Of a stretch of 64,000 nucleotides of DNA, positions 1 through 11,795 are shown one piece after another (within the stretch, counting starts at the first letter, position 1; each line of letters starts with the position of its first letter). The position numbers and the translations under genes were made by a program. The stretch lies in assembly GCF_964355755.1 (NCBI RefSeq), contig NC_092671.1:9125001-9189000 (forward strand). Reading direction: 5' to 3'. The stretch is from Antedon mediterranea (Eukaryota; Echinodermata; Crinoidea; Comatulida; Antedonidae). The notes under the pieces were generated by a model. That model was given only the letters and a program-made list of their open reading frames with translations, had not been told where the DNA came from and did not search any database.

Positions 1-251
1 GATAAATGTATAATACTACAGTAATAGTGTATAGTTATTAAAATCTACTGAAATAGTAACAATAATGAAAGTTTATAGTAGTTAGAATATTTTCACCATT
101 CAACTTTTGAGATTATTTTGAAATATTTTTTTTTTGGAAAATCTATCTATTGTACAATTATTTCCTATTATGCAATAGTATACAATAAGGGTGATAACAT
201 TAATACACTGTCTAGAGATGTGTAGTTTACTAGTTTTTATAAACACAGTAC
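1..251 (-). other. Intron of the death-effector gene, nothing recognised
   Basis: This stretch lies downstream (minus strand) of the splice donor that ends the DED coding exon at 252. It is AT-rich and I see no further exon of that gene in it. The next coding exon is presumably beyond the left edge. Confidence 0.5.
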
Positions 252-649
252 CTGTATGCCGATATACAGTTAGTTTTTTTCCCTCTTTCTGCAAACGGTA
301 AACACTTTTCAACTTGTACTTTAAGATCAATTCTTTCTATCAGGCTAAGCATTTCTATCATAATTCCTAAGTTGTCTTTTGATAGCCGTCCTCTCTTCTC
401 AAGTTTATCCAAAAGATCGAGACCTCTACTGGCAGTCTCCAGTTCCCCATGACGAAGGCCGATGTTTGTATCCAGACATAAGTATTTTAGCCTACAAATG
501 TCACTTTCTGTTAAATTTCGATCAATGTTTAACAACATTTTGCGGTAATCAAAGCGGGAAAATTCTTTTATGGTGCGAGTTTGCTCTTGAGCTCCAAATG
601 TGGTACTAGTAGGGCTGTTAGGTATTGGTTTAGCATCTGTTTCCGCCAT
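252..649 (-). CDS. Death effector domain (DED) protein, first coding exon (partial gene)
   Basis: The exon encodes an N-terminal tail of about 33 residues, then a DED at about residues 34-112. Visible family features are a leading FDYRKMLLNI helix, LKYLC, an ELE..S..LDLLDKLE block, and the closing RIDL that matches the RxDL motif of DEDs. DEDs join by homotypic contacts in death-inducing or inflammatory complexes (FADD, caspase-8/10, c-FLIP, DEDD). A polypyrimidine-AG acceptor sits just upstream at 661-663, so the start is the ATG at 649, not the in-frame ATG at 667, which is intronic. The exon ends at 252 before a GTACTG donor, and later exons are off the window. Whether it continues into a second DED, a death domain or a caspase domain cannot be seen; FADD-like and caspase-8-like are both open. 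Confidence 0.75.
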
Positions 650-1047
650 GATAAATATATCTGCCAAAAAAAGATGGTTGATTTAAATTAATGATATTCA
701 ACAAGTTTTTTACTTCGTTCTCAATTTTTTAATCTTCGTTCAGTGGGTCCCTAAAGTTTATTAGTGGTCATCATGATTGTCCTGTCCAGTCAATTGACAA
801 AGAATTTTGTCAATAACCCTTTGCAGCACGATTTACCATACACTAGACAGTCTAGTAGTAGTAGTAGGTTAATTCGGAAATTAATATTTAGACTATACTC
901 TGCAGACTAATGGCCTAAATTCAACCAGGCCTAGCCTATAATGTGTTTGATATAATACGGTATTTATTAAGTTAATAATTAACCGTAATGTGGTAGGCTA
1001 GGCGCCTAGCCTAGGCCTATAGTAGGCCCAATTTTAAAAGAACTTAC

Positions 1048-1260
1048 CTTTATAATATTATTCTTGCTGAACCATGAATCGAACCTTCAAAGCCTTTTGT
1101 CTTCGTTGTGTATGTGTAAGCCCAGGCCTAGCCACTTTCGCCTAGCTAGGCTTAAATTAAATGAGCCAATTAATCTAATTTAACTCTTACCTATGTAGTC
1201 TTCGATGCCGGAAGACAAGGCAAATGTCAATATTGACCGTGCGTGACGTTAGTTCCTGCT
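1048..1260 (-). other. Putative 5' UTR exons of the DED gene
   Basis: On the minus strand two good splice donors lie upstream of the DED coding exon: AAAG|GTAAGT with the exon ending at 1048, and ATAG|GTAAGA with the exon ending at 1191. They could be two successive non-coding exons or two alternative first exons. The inner one contains a five-codon upstream ORF at 1058-1075 (ATG to TAA). Exon starts cannot be fixed from sequence alone. Confidence 0.4.
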
Positions 1261-2028
1261 GCCTAAAAACTAGGTTTAGGCCATACACAGTAATTAATAA
1301 TAGAGTAAACCTATGAAACTAAAACACTAGAGAACTTCAACTTCAGAACTGTTTATTTTTACCGTTACTACTAAGGTCTATCTAATACTGTAGCATTCCA
1401 AGCATTTTTGAAAATTCCAATCATCTATTTTTTATTCACTCCGTCATAAGCAATAAAGGGAATTTCCCTTATCGTCTCAAACAACAATGAGGGCGCTTTT
1501 GCTATTATTTTAGTCACTTTTATTTGCAAGACAAAATGAGCAACCTTACGAAATGGCAGCCAAAGATTATGTAAGATGTTCCACCACCATCCACGGTATG
1601 AAAAGGGCACACTGAAATTGGTATACCCATAGAGATATTATAATATCTCTTTGGTATACCCCTAATTTTCTTTTACCGCTCATGCAATTTTAATGTCATA
1701 CAATTAAAAACAAAAACTGAACACAAAAAAAAAGTAGTCAATTGGAAGCCCTGTCTGTCATTAGCAGACAACGGGTTTGGTTAATTCAACCGTTTATTTT
1801 TTATAAGTGATCGTTATTTTGTGTTAAGAAAGTTAATAATTTTTACATTATGGCCTACGAAGTTTGATTTTATTCATCTTTATTGTTATGATGCATTCTT
1901 TAATTAATATTTCAGACCTATAATAATCACATTGTAAAATTGCAGAACATTTAAAACTCCATGCCCTATAGGGCATAAATTGTTAATGTGACATAATCCA
2001 CATGAAAAAAGGAGAACGCCACTTCGGT
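1261..2028. other. Intergenic, AT-rich; short perfect palindrome at 1631-1650
   Basis: No coding exon is recognised between the DED 5' region and the GM2A-like 3' end. The only structure is a 20-bp perfect palindrome (AGAGATATTA with its mirror arm), flanked by inverted GGTATACC words spanning 1620-1660. It looks like a small decayed inverted-repeat element. Confidence 0.4.
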
Positions 2029-4083
2029 TTATGCAAGATCATTGACACTGGAGTCCTTTTTCGGTGGCAAGGCTTTGCAGTAGTCTGGCAGAGTGTCTAA
2101 AACTATTGGTTCTTCCGCTTTGATCGACGATGTGGTTACTTCCAGTGACATATCAATACACAAGACATCACCAATTGCATCCGAAAAGGTTACTCGTGCT
2201 TCATATTTGCCCTGAAGTGAAAACAAAATATTATTAGATGTTTTTTTACCAACCTCCTCTCCTCCTGGCTCCCTCCTTCCTAAACAATTATATTGTGCAT
2301 AGACTTTTAAAAGTCTGAGGTTATCAGGAGGATCCGAACCTTTCTCACTTTGTAAGTATTAATTTGTGTTAGAATTCGGTTTATTATGTGTGAGGATTAT
2401 CATGCACACATATTCCTTTTATATTACTATTGATGTTCTACTATGATAATATAATAATATTATAAACAATTACCGAAGCAAATAGTTTAATATAGAATGG
2501 TAAATCATCAACTGCGACAGACACAGGCGTAACACTTGTGTTGTATTTTCTCGGTGGAGGTGGGCATTCATTGCAATCTATGCAATTCTCCGCCGCTCCG
2601 GCAGGACACTTAATAGTCGGTGGTTCTTCTAACATCATGTCACAGACATTATCGAAAGAGCTGAAAAAACAATACATAATATAAAATATATAAACAATAT
2701 GTCCGTCACCCTGAAAAACATTTTCGACAAGGGCGCCTCGCTGCACCACGCCCTTCCTCTTCTTAAGCATGCTTTCAAAACGAAGTTCCACAAGACCGGA
2801 GGACACGTCATAGGTCTAGTATACCGATGATACCGGAGGACACGTCAATAGGTCTAGTATACCGATGATGGCATAAACGGTATAACCCAGGTGGTGGAAA
2901 ATAATGGGAAAATCATTGTTGTAGCAGTCAACAAACTGTACTGTTTGTCATCACAGACATCACAATATCCACGCTGGTGACCCACGGGACGGACTCAACA
3001 GGTACCTATGGGAGAATTACTTCCCAGATTTCGTTTATGACGCAACGCAAGGACGTAAGCGAAACGCAATCGATAGATCAATGACAAGCGACAGTTCGAA
3101 TAATTCATTGCTTGTGATTGGTAAAATCATTAATGGTAGGTTTTAACTTGAGAGGCAACACAAGGACGTAACGCAACGTTGTTGACCAATCTCAAGCGAT
3201 GAATTATTCGAACGGTCACTTGTCATTGGTCAACACGTTTGCGTTGCGTTTACGTCCTTGCGTTACGTCATAGTGGAAACCAAGCTTTGCGTTGCGCTTA
3301 CGTCCTTGCGTTGCGACTCTAGTGGAAACCACGCTTTTATGCCACTCACCAGCATCCAGGAATCGGAATCCGTGCTGTAAACCAGTACATATTAACCAGC
3401 ATCCAAACTTCAACATTAAGACTGAGAGGTTCAGTCAAATTTGTCAAAACTTCAGCTTCAAATTCAACAGCGATGTTGTGAGGGATGATGATTGGGTCTG
3501 GAGACATCTTCAAGTAACTGACCTTGATACCTGTTGATCTAAATTGATAATCTAAGAAACAAAGCTTTAATGCATTAATAATCTTAAATGATTATGATTG
3601 TAGTTTTTGTGTCAGGGAGTTGAGTAATTAGATGTTTTGCTCTACTCTACGTAATTTGTACTTTATACTAAGTACATTTGAGAATTTCTCGGGTGGGACT
3701 CGAACCCACGACCTCCAGATCACTAGCCTGGCGTTCATACCTCAGACCACCGAGCTTGCGCTGATGGCTAGTGGTTAGATTTGAGCCTAAATAAGCAGTG
3801 GGTACTGCACCAACAGTAGGGCAAAACATCTAATTAATCTTAAATGAAACAATCAAAATTCAAAGGTTATAGGCCTAACATCAATTTAGTTTGATCGGGG
3901 AAGAGTTATATTGTAATTTAACTCTTCCCTGGTTTGTCATAACGAATTTACAAATAACGAAGTTATTTTACCTTCACAAGTTTTCCATTGAAAGGAACTT
4001 TTACAATTTACGAAACTTGCAAAATTCAACGTAATACTGAAAACTATCAGCAACAGCAGAGAACAATTATTATAAGGTGCCAT
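2029..4083 (-). CDS. GM2 ganglioside activator-like secreted ML-domain protein
   Basis: There are four exons on the minus strand: 4083-3972, 3530-3350, 2660-2474 and 2211-2029. All have GT-AG borders and compatible phases, giving 220 aa. Residues 1-26 form a signal peptide (hydrophobic LLLLIVFSITL). The mature part follows the GM2A pattern: SFQWKTCEG, then LKMSPDPIIIP (about residues 44-54), a Cys pair plus SFDNVC, a Cys-rich loop with CPPPPRKYN, DLPFYIKLF, and GKYEARVTF...VLCIDMSLEV. In mammals GM2A lifts glycolipids out of lysosomal membranes for beta-hexosaminidase; here a lysosomal or secreted lipid carrier is inferred. A C-terminal tail of about 30 residues after the last beta strand is longer than in mammals. 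Intron 2 contains an inverted repeat cluster and intron 1 a SINE. NPC2 is a less likely label because the exon order and motifs fit GM2A better. Confidence 0.82.
3038..3334. repeat. Inverted-repeat cluster built on a CGCAAGGACGTAA word
   Basis: The word GCAACGCAAGGACGTAA or its complement occurs four times, twice in each orientation, near 3044, 3165, 3250 and 3300. The last copy carries the flank AGTGGAAACCACGC and ends about 15 bp from the donor of GM2A-like exon 2. A palindromic MITE with partly duplicated ends is the simplest reading. Confidence 0.6.
3625..3836 (-). mobile_element. tRNA-derived SINE-like repeat bounded by inverted repeats (family S2)
   Basis: The minus strand shows a pol III B box (GGGTTCGAGTCCC) preceded by an A-box-like stretch and GGCTAGTGATCTGGAGG. 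The unit is bounded by TTAGATGTTTTGC on one side and its reverse complement GCAAAACATCTAA on the other. A diverged copy is at 26470-26672 and a B-box fragment at about 23868-23935. It lies in intron 1 of the GM2A-like gene. Confidence 0.65.
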
Positions 4084-5067
4084 TTTAATTCTGTATTTCA
4101 TACATTTAATTGTGCAAGTTTATGATGTGAAGTCACGTACCAACCATGCGACGGCCCGTGGACTTTAAAATGTTGTTTTCATGATAACAAAATCGCGTCT
4201 ATGTTTTTAAGGTCAAACGGTCCAGATAAGAGAATTTCGAGAGCCGGTTACGTCATTTGTAGTGCCTATCGGATAATCTGTAAATAAAATGATGGGAGAC
4301 GAGGGTGGGGGAAAGGTACAGTAACATTGATTGATCATTATTTCAGAATTACAAAAATTCCAATAAAAAAATCCATGCAAAGAAATAAAAAATCACACAA
4401 AATTGGAATTTCTCCTAAAAGAGATTTGAGAGAAATCGTGCACCTAACAAGATCATTCTTAGTATTCATAACTCTTATTTTAAAACCGTAATTATTATTA
4501 TTATTAGGCTTATATTTTAGCTCAATTGACATCTAAGGACTGACTGATAGGCTAGGGCCATCAGTAATATCTTATTTATGCCACTCTATGTCTCATATAT
4601 GTGAAGTTTACTTTCCAACCTATTAATTTTTTATGATTCTTTGGTGTAAATTAAAGCTCTGTCTACACTATCAAACTATTTTGAAAAAAAGAGTGTGGTA
4701 TAGTGAGTATGCTTAAATATGGTACTGATATGTCCATAATAATTATTATATGAGCACATCACATTTTGTTTGTCACATAAAGTTTGATAGTGTAGATATA
4801 GAGCTTCGTTGTATTTTAATTTTAGCATAATGATTATATTCACTTTTTACCATTGGATCCGGAAAAAATGTACCTTAAAAATTAAAAAAAGTTAGTAAAT
4901 TGGAGTTCTTCGGCTCCGCCCTCTAAGCAGTGGTGTTTTTGCATCCGGGCAAGTCTATCGGTCGTTCCCTTTAATTTCTCCGCTTCGCCGCATATGTTGA
5001 AGAAAGTATTCGGGAAGTTATTCGCCGAATTAGTTTATGCTTTGTCATCCAGATTTGCCTGTTTATT
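4084..5067. promoter_or_regulatory. Divergent intergenic region between GM2A-like gene and transaldolase
   Basis: The two start codons face away from each other across 984 bp, so both promoters must lie here. A MITE occupies 4653-4806. The transaldolase-proximal 110 bp is richer in GC and CpG than the rest. No TATA box can be assigned with confidence. Confidence 0.4.
4653..4806. mobile_element. MITE family M1, copy 1 (CTCTGTCTACACTATCAAACT ends)
   Basis: The element has terminal inverted repeats of about 22 bp (AAGCTCTGTCTACACTATCA and its complement). The centre shares ATGTGCCCAAATATGG-type words with the other four copies in the window. No transposase is present. Confidence 0.8.
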
Positions 5068-8000
5068 ATGTCAGATAGTACAGCGAAGCGAGTTAAAATG
5101 GCGACATCATTAGAGCAACTCAAGCAATTAACTACAGTTGTAGCTGACACCGGCGATTTTGACAGTAAGTAAGGCCTTCCCGTACGTGAAGGGGACCCTG
5201 CTGGATATTGTATGGGCCAAGGGATAAAACGCGCGAACTGTACCGGGGATTCAAATGAATCTTGCGCAAACGACCGGCCTAGCTCTCCAGTCTCTGTCTG
5301 CTGCTGTACACTCCCAGCATTGCAAGCTACTGCAGTGCTAGCACTAAGTACGGTGCTAAGTGAGGGTGTGGTAAAATTGTCTTTCAGGATAACCTCTCTA
5401 CCTATTAATATACCAGGCATTTAAAAAAAAAATAATTAAATTAAGTAGACTTTTTACTTAGTACAGGCCAGGCAGGGGATACAGATGACATGCAAGAAAT
5501 ATATTTGAGTGTGGTCGTGGGTTAATTTGCATAATGAATCAGGAAAAGTTGTTGAATTTGATTTGGGTATCATTATTGAACACTGAAATCAATATTTAAT
5601 ATTAACTTTAAACACGTATGTGGAGTAAAGTGCAGGATTGGCTGTTTTTATTAAATTTGTCTCTGCTTTTTTGTGTGTTAAGACTTACAGATTTTGTGGC
5701 TGCTTTTAATTTTATGCTATGACCATGCTAGTTAATGCTAGTTTTGCTATTTAGATAGAGAAGATTTAGGAAGTGTTTGTGGTATGTTATTTTTCATTTC
5801 ATGCTACAGTATAGCCAATCCTGTGCCTTAGTGAGAATGTGAAGCTCAATTTGAAGAGCTTGCTAAATGTGTACTAAATAAACAATGAATATCAAGTATA
5901 TTGACAATATGTAATTTTACTGTAGAATAATCAACCTAACCATAAATATACTTAACCTAACAATCTTCCACTCTTTAAAATTTGCCATGTAAAAAAACCC
6001 CTAAAAAGTGGTCATGATCATCTGTTTCCCATATTGTGTATAGAGAAGGAGTTTAATTCCCTAATTATCTAGTTTGCAATTGAGCATGTAATTTGGAATA
6101 ACAATGCCAGGTCAAATGTGTTTGACCATTGACCAGTAAAGAGTGAAATCTTCCTTTCATCTACTGAGGTAATTTTAGTGTAGTGTAAGATAAAAAAAAA
6201 CAACCCCCAACAATCAATCAAAGCGTTTTGAGACCATTAATGATTTTCCATGATGCAGTAGAGATTTAATTTAGAGATTGTAATACTGTTTGGTCTTTTG
6301 TATGTGTATGGTAAGCAGTAAAATAATAATATAATTAGTTCCTGGTTGAGTTCTTGAATGACTTTGCATAACAAATTATACCTCAACAAAAGACTAACAA
6401 TACTGCACATACCATTACACAGTACACTCTAGGTCATTGAGGAAATAAACTTGTTTTTGTATTGTGTATAGTAATACCACTGTACTATATCTTAATACTA
6501 TTAGGGATTTCAGGTGAAATATTGATTGACACCCTATGAACTTGGAAATGATACCATATGAAGCAGAATTGAAAGACAATGACAATGCTTTTTAAATTTT
6601 TTAAATCGGACAAGGCGTTCAAAAGTTACATTAAAAAACAATACGAAAAAATAGATAGGAAGTCGAAGACATTGGTTTCTATGTTTTCTATTATTTTATT
6701 AAAAGCTAAAAGTGGTCCAAAACAGTCAACAAAATCATTGATATTTTGTACATAATTGGGTATATCTTTTTAACCATAAAGTGTACCGGCCTAATTTTTT
6801 CAACAGTTATTAATATAATCTAAATACATAATGTTCAATAAAAATGTTGCCAAAAAAATCATAAATTATTGTTTTATTATTAATACATAATGAAACTATG
6901 TAATATTTGAATGTAATAAAATACATAAAATCTAACATAGCTCTTTAATTATTACTCACATTATGCCTATTTTTTTACCAGTTAATTGTATAATATAATT
7001 ACACAATTTTTAATAAAAATTCTATTAAAAATATGTTTTTGTTGCCATGGAAACGTGTAATAAAATAAAAATATGACATTTAATCGCAAAAATACATAAA
7101 ATCTAACATAGCTCTTTAATTATTACTCACATTATGCCTATTTTTTTACCAGTTAATTGTATAATATAAATACACAATTTATAATAAAAATTCTATTAAA
7201 AATGTTTTTGTTACCATGGAAACGTGTAATAAAATGAAAATATGACGTTTAATCGCAAAAATACATAAAATCAAAGATAGCCATTCGTAATTGTAATGTT
7301 GATAAGTTTATCAGCAAGCAGTAAGTTTATGTAGATCTAAAGCTGAAATACCAACAGCTTTAAGAAAATCACCAGGAATATCTTCTTCCATGACTGTAGT
7401 AGAGATTAAATACCTGTTGATAAATATTAATTACAATAAGTTCACTTTTATTTTTATATGAAAATAATCGGTATTATTTAAAAAAAATAAATATTAACTG
7501 GAAAAAACACATAGATTTTTATAGCAGTTTTTAAATTAATCAATTAAAACTAAAAACCTACAAAATATGATGTATTCCTTTCATTTTTTATAAAAAAACA
7601 TAATCCTCAATTAATATAACCAAATAATACCCCTTAAAAATAAGTGAACCTGTCCATAATGTATTTAACTTTCATTGTACGGACGATTCCATTTACATTA
7701 ATAGGGATGTTAAGCATTTTAAACTAATATGTTTTAAAACACTTAAAAATAATAAAGTACCTATTATTATTTCTTCGGAACGATAGGAATAGGAAATATA
7801 TTAATCATAATTATAATCAATGTTGGTTAAACTATAATTTATATAAGACTTAACCTCCGTTAAGTAAAAATTCTACTGGCAGTCCTGTGCAGGCAGGCAC
7901 AGGCTAGCCTCAGCCTGAGACAATGGAACAAGTGGAGTGTGGCTTGAGAAAGAAAAAACATGTGCCTACTCTTTTCTTTTTCCGTTCATAAATTCTCAAC

Positions 8001-11000
8001 CAATTACTCTAAGATTTTAACAATAGCTACTTTAAACATTATATTTTCATATTATATGTGTCTTTGATTTAAAATATTCCATCAACCTACCGAAAAAACG
8101 AAGATTATTTTTGAAAGTCCACCAATTCTGTTCTAGACATCGTATAAACCTGGGACATGCTTTGTTTAATTGTCAATCACCTCAGGTTGTCACGGAAACT
8201 CCAATCAAAAAGCATCATATTTTTAGATCTCCAAAAATGGGCGGTCATAAACTGCAAGCAGGAATTTCCCTCATCATGTTCATGAGGTGACCAGCTGGAT
8301 AGGGTGTTAGTAATCTTGTTGTATTTCATTGAATAATTGATATTTCCGCGAATTGTCTACAGCACTTGAAAGTAGACATGTGTACCTTTCCAAAAATGTA
8401 TTATTTGCCCAAAAAATATTAATCTAATAATTAAAAAATGGCACTTCAAAATGGTCAATTTTTTACTTTGATGTGCTGCCTGTGTGTGTGTGACCTCAAG
8501 CTGTAGCCATGCAACTGAATACCCTAATACTATAGAAATAAACAGGGACTTTTTTTATAACATTTTAGTCGGATATTATCTCACCTGGTTTTCATCAGTA
8601 TTGTCGGTATTTTATGTGTATTATTAAATATTACAAGATTTTCCATATGGTTACAATGATTACCATATAACAATATTTTACTTCCATGCAAGAAGACACC
8701 TAAACTCATTAGCATAAATAGATTATGATATATGATTCCTATGTTGAACAGTTTCTCTTTATCATGCTAAGTTTATCCCTGATCATGATCAATTAGGTCA
8801 GAATGCAAAATCGTCAATGCAAATTTCATAACCAATGGAAAATTAGACCTCAGAGGCGCTACTAAAATGTTATTATTTTTATGCAGTAGCGATTTTTCCC
8901 ACAATTTTGATATTCAGATGGTCCACGTTAATCAATGCTTGTTTTTCTTACTTCAGCTATTAAACAATACCAGCCCACAGATGCTACTACTAACCCATCG
9001 CTTATCCTAGCTGCGGCCCAGATGCCGCAGTACAGCAGATTGCTAGACCAGGCCATCGGATATGCCAAGGGCTTAGGAGGGTAAGTGTAGTATTTATGAC
9101 TTAATAGTTCTCAATAGTATAACTATTAGTATTAGTAATTACAACATTGTTTCTGATCCCTGGTGCTATACTCTGTAGTGAATGCTATATTTGGTAGAAT
9201 AAGCTCACTGTACTGTTAATGCTATTCGGCTGAATTCTTGTAAGATTGTGTGAAAAGATGTCAGCTAATGTTACTTTATTATTTTGCAGATCAGGCGATG
9301 AGCAATTGGCTAATGTCATGGATAAACTATTTGTTCTCTTTGGAGTTGAAATTCTGAAGATTGTTCCTGGACGTGTTTCCACTGAAGTTGACGCAAGGTA
9401 CTGTATAATGCGAAAAAACAATTCATCACACTTTTTACTTTAGCATAGGATATGTTTTTCTCCCTCACCCCACATTGTATATATGATGTAAACTGTATTG
9501 TATGTCGATTTTATTTTGAACTTATACAGATATGAACATTTCTTTAATAAGAAGTTTTTATGATCTACTTATAAAAATATAAATTTATTTATATAATTTT
9601 GTTTTTACAGATTGTCTTTTGATAAAGAAAAACAAATTGAAAAAGCTTTAAAACTGATTGGCTTGTATGAAAAGGAAGGAATAAGTAAAGACAGGATCTT
9701 GATAAAACTAAGTTCCACATGGGAAGGCATCCAAGCGGCCAAGGAACTTGAGGAAAAACATGGAGTGCACTGCAATCTTACCCTCTTGTTCTCTTTTGCA
9801 CAAGTAAATGCCTTTTCTGTTTTTGACCTCCTTAAGAGTAAAACTTTTGTGAGGCTGGTTTTTATTCAAATTTGTTGCAATATCGATTAAAAAAAATGTC
9901 AAGATGAATTTCTATCTTTTAAATGCAGTACATGCAATTTTCAAGAAAACATACTGTAAAAGTCTGGATGTAATTAATAAGGCCTTCTATCCAGTTTAAC
10001 TTTGACATGTATTGTAATACCCTAATAAGATCAAGGGTTCGAGGCCTCTGCTATATTGCTTGTATCATTAGGCAAGGTGCTTTATTTTCTTTGTCTCGTC
10101 CTTCGGATGTATTGGGAAAACATTGGTCCCATGTATATAAATTCAACCAAAGGCTTTACATCCGAGCTGAAGGACAAGGTACACTGTTTGGAAAGAGTAT
10201 GATGTCTTTATTTACATAATTATATTCCAAATTTCCTCAACTTTCTTCCTCCATACTATTTATGAACTCTTGGATATTAAAAAATTGGATCTCAATAATT
10301 TAATATGAAACAAGGGAATAAATATTTTTCAACCATAGGCTGTAGCATGCGCTGAAGCAAAAGTCACCCTCATCTCACCGTTTGTTGGCCGTATTATGGA
10401 CTGGTACAAAGCTTCCACTGGAACCAAAGCCTATGCACCTGATGATGACCCAGGTGTCAAGAGTGTAAGGAGTATCTTTACGTACTATAAGAAGTTCGAC
10501 TACAAGACCGTTGTGATGGGGGCTTCTTTCCGTAATGTAGGAGAGATCACAGCTCTAGCTGGTATTGATCTTCTTACTATCAGGTGTGTAATACATCCAA
10601 TTTTTATTGGTAACATATTTGTGCTGATTGAAATGCTAAAAAGTTAAGTGCTACATGATTTTGCTTATTATGGTTCCAATCTTGCTTGATCTCAATCTTG
10701 CTTATTATGTGCTTGATCTTGCTTATTATGGTCTAGAGTTTTAACTTTCCAAACTTCGAACACTTTTGGCCTGGTTTTCCTAATTTAGGACCTTTGTTTG
10801 GTCTTGTCTGGCTTTGGGAGAGTTCGTATCAATTGTACAGTATTTGTACCTCGGTCATGGTGTAATTATTCCATGACCTATACCAGAGCCTATGTCATGA
10901 TTTACGTAATTATCTACAATCAATGTTTATGCCAATTAATTTAAAATCAATGTTTATGTTACATATGAATAAATTAATTTAATCATAGTTTAAAAATAAA

Positions 11001-11780
11001 ATATTTGATTGATTATGTAATTAATTGTGCATTTGATTTCCTCCAGCCCTAAACTTTTAGGCGAGTTGACAGCTTCAACTGATGAAGTCACTGAAAAACT
11101 GTCCGTGGCATCTGGTATGTAATCGTTGATATCTATATCAAAAATAGTGAGTGAGTGGCCGAGCGGTTAAGACAGTGGAACTGTAATTACGTAGCCATAA
11201 CATCGGCATGGGTTCGAGGCTCACTCACTCCATGGTTCTGGTGGTAGAACGAGTCTTCTCGGATAAGGACTATAAACGTAGGTCCAATGTACACAAATAG
11301 CTCGTGTGCACTTTAAAGAACCTAGTACATCTTTCGAGACGAGTAGGGGGTTACCCCGGTGTATTAGTACATCACAGCCACTGATCACCAACTGGGCCCT
11401 CTGGGAGACAAGTCTTTGACTGAAGAGGTTACCCAGTATAAATATATATTTCAATCAATCTTGAACTTGTTACCGTTACCCTACAAACAATAGATTTCTA
11501 AGCCGCATGCAACGGCTGCAGTGTATTTTGACCACAGCATAACAGAATGGGCTAGGCACTGAAAATTAAATTGGCGAGTTACTTTTTTTTTATATAATCA
11601 AATTACTGTTTGGTTTCAGCTAAAAAAGACCCAGTTGAGAAGATATCAATTGATGAAGGCACTTTCCGTTGGATGCTGAATGAAGATCAGATGGCAACGG
11701 AGAAACTTTCCGATGGGATCCGCAAGTTTGCTGCCGATGCCATCAAGTTGGAGACCATGTTGAAACAGAAATTGGTTTAA
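5068..11780 (+). CDS. TALDO1: Transaldolase
   Basis: Seven exons: 5068-5164, 8957-9080, 9290-9397, 9611-9803, 10339-10583, 11047-11114 and 11620-11780. All have GT-AG borders and phases that close, giving 331 aa (human 337). The enzyme moves a dihydroxyacetone unit between sugar phosphates in the cytosolic non-oxidative pentose phosphate pathway. Class I TIM-barrel landmarks are VVADTGDF (residues 24-31), [29 protein letters not shown], and the Schiff-base lysine in [14 protein letters not shown], which falls at Lys142 as in human. Also present are [23 protein letters not shown] and the C-terminal [17 protein letters not shown] chose the first ATG because [11 protein letters not shown] aligns with the vertebrate N terminus. 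The 3.8-kb intron 1 holds a tandem duplication, intron 4 a SINE and intron 6 another. Nothing is broken; this should be an active enzyme. Confidence 0.97.
6921..7275. repeat. Tandem duplication of about 170 bp in transaldolase intron 1
   Basis: Two nearly identical units begin at 6921 and 7092 (ATACATAAAATCTAACATAG), and a third start appears at 7261 before the match decays. Unit length is about 170 bp and the two full units differ at only a few positions. It is non-coding. Confidence 0.85.
10025..10185 (+). mobile_element. SINE-like repeat in transaldolase intron 4 (family S3)
   Basis: The repeat has a B-box-like GGGTTCGAGGCC at about 10035, followed by ATTGCTTGTATC..TAGGCAAG and a CTTTATT word. 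The same stretch follows the B box of the SINE at 48413-48760, so the two share a central domain although their 3' parts differ. Confidence 0.55.
11149..11455 (+). mobile_element. tRNA-Leu-like SINE, family S1, near full length
   Basis: The head reads GAGTGGCCGAGCGGTTAAG (a class II tRNA A box) and ends with GGGTTCGAGGC (B box). A body of about 230 bp follows, with a tail TATAAATATATATTTCAATC. The anticodon arm is degenerate and no 3' acceptor strand matches, so this is a SINE rather than a functional tRNA. Intron 6 of transaldolase hosts it. Confidence 0.8.
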
Positions 11781-11789
11781 TTGCCAAAT

Positions 11790-11795
11790 AATAAA
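11790..11795 (+). terminator. Poly(A) signal of transaldolase
   Basis: AATAAA lies 10 bases after the TAA stop, which would give a very short 3' UTR. A second AATAAA-like cluster lies near 12249-12262. Confidence 0.55.

Noticed and set aside
4971-5420. 149-aa open frame on the minus strand overlapping transaldolase exon 1
   Set aside because: It lies opposite a firmly identified exon and its promoter, has no recognisable domain, and codon use follows the shadow of the plus strand.
11149-11230. Possible tRNA-Leu gene
   Set aside because: A and B boxes are good, but the acceptor stem does not pair and the same sequence recurs with a common body and tail, so it is a SINE.
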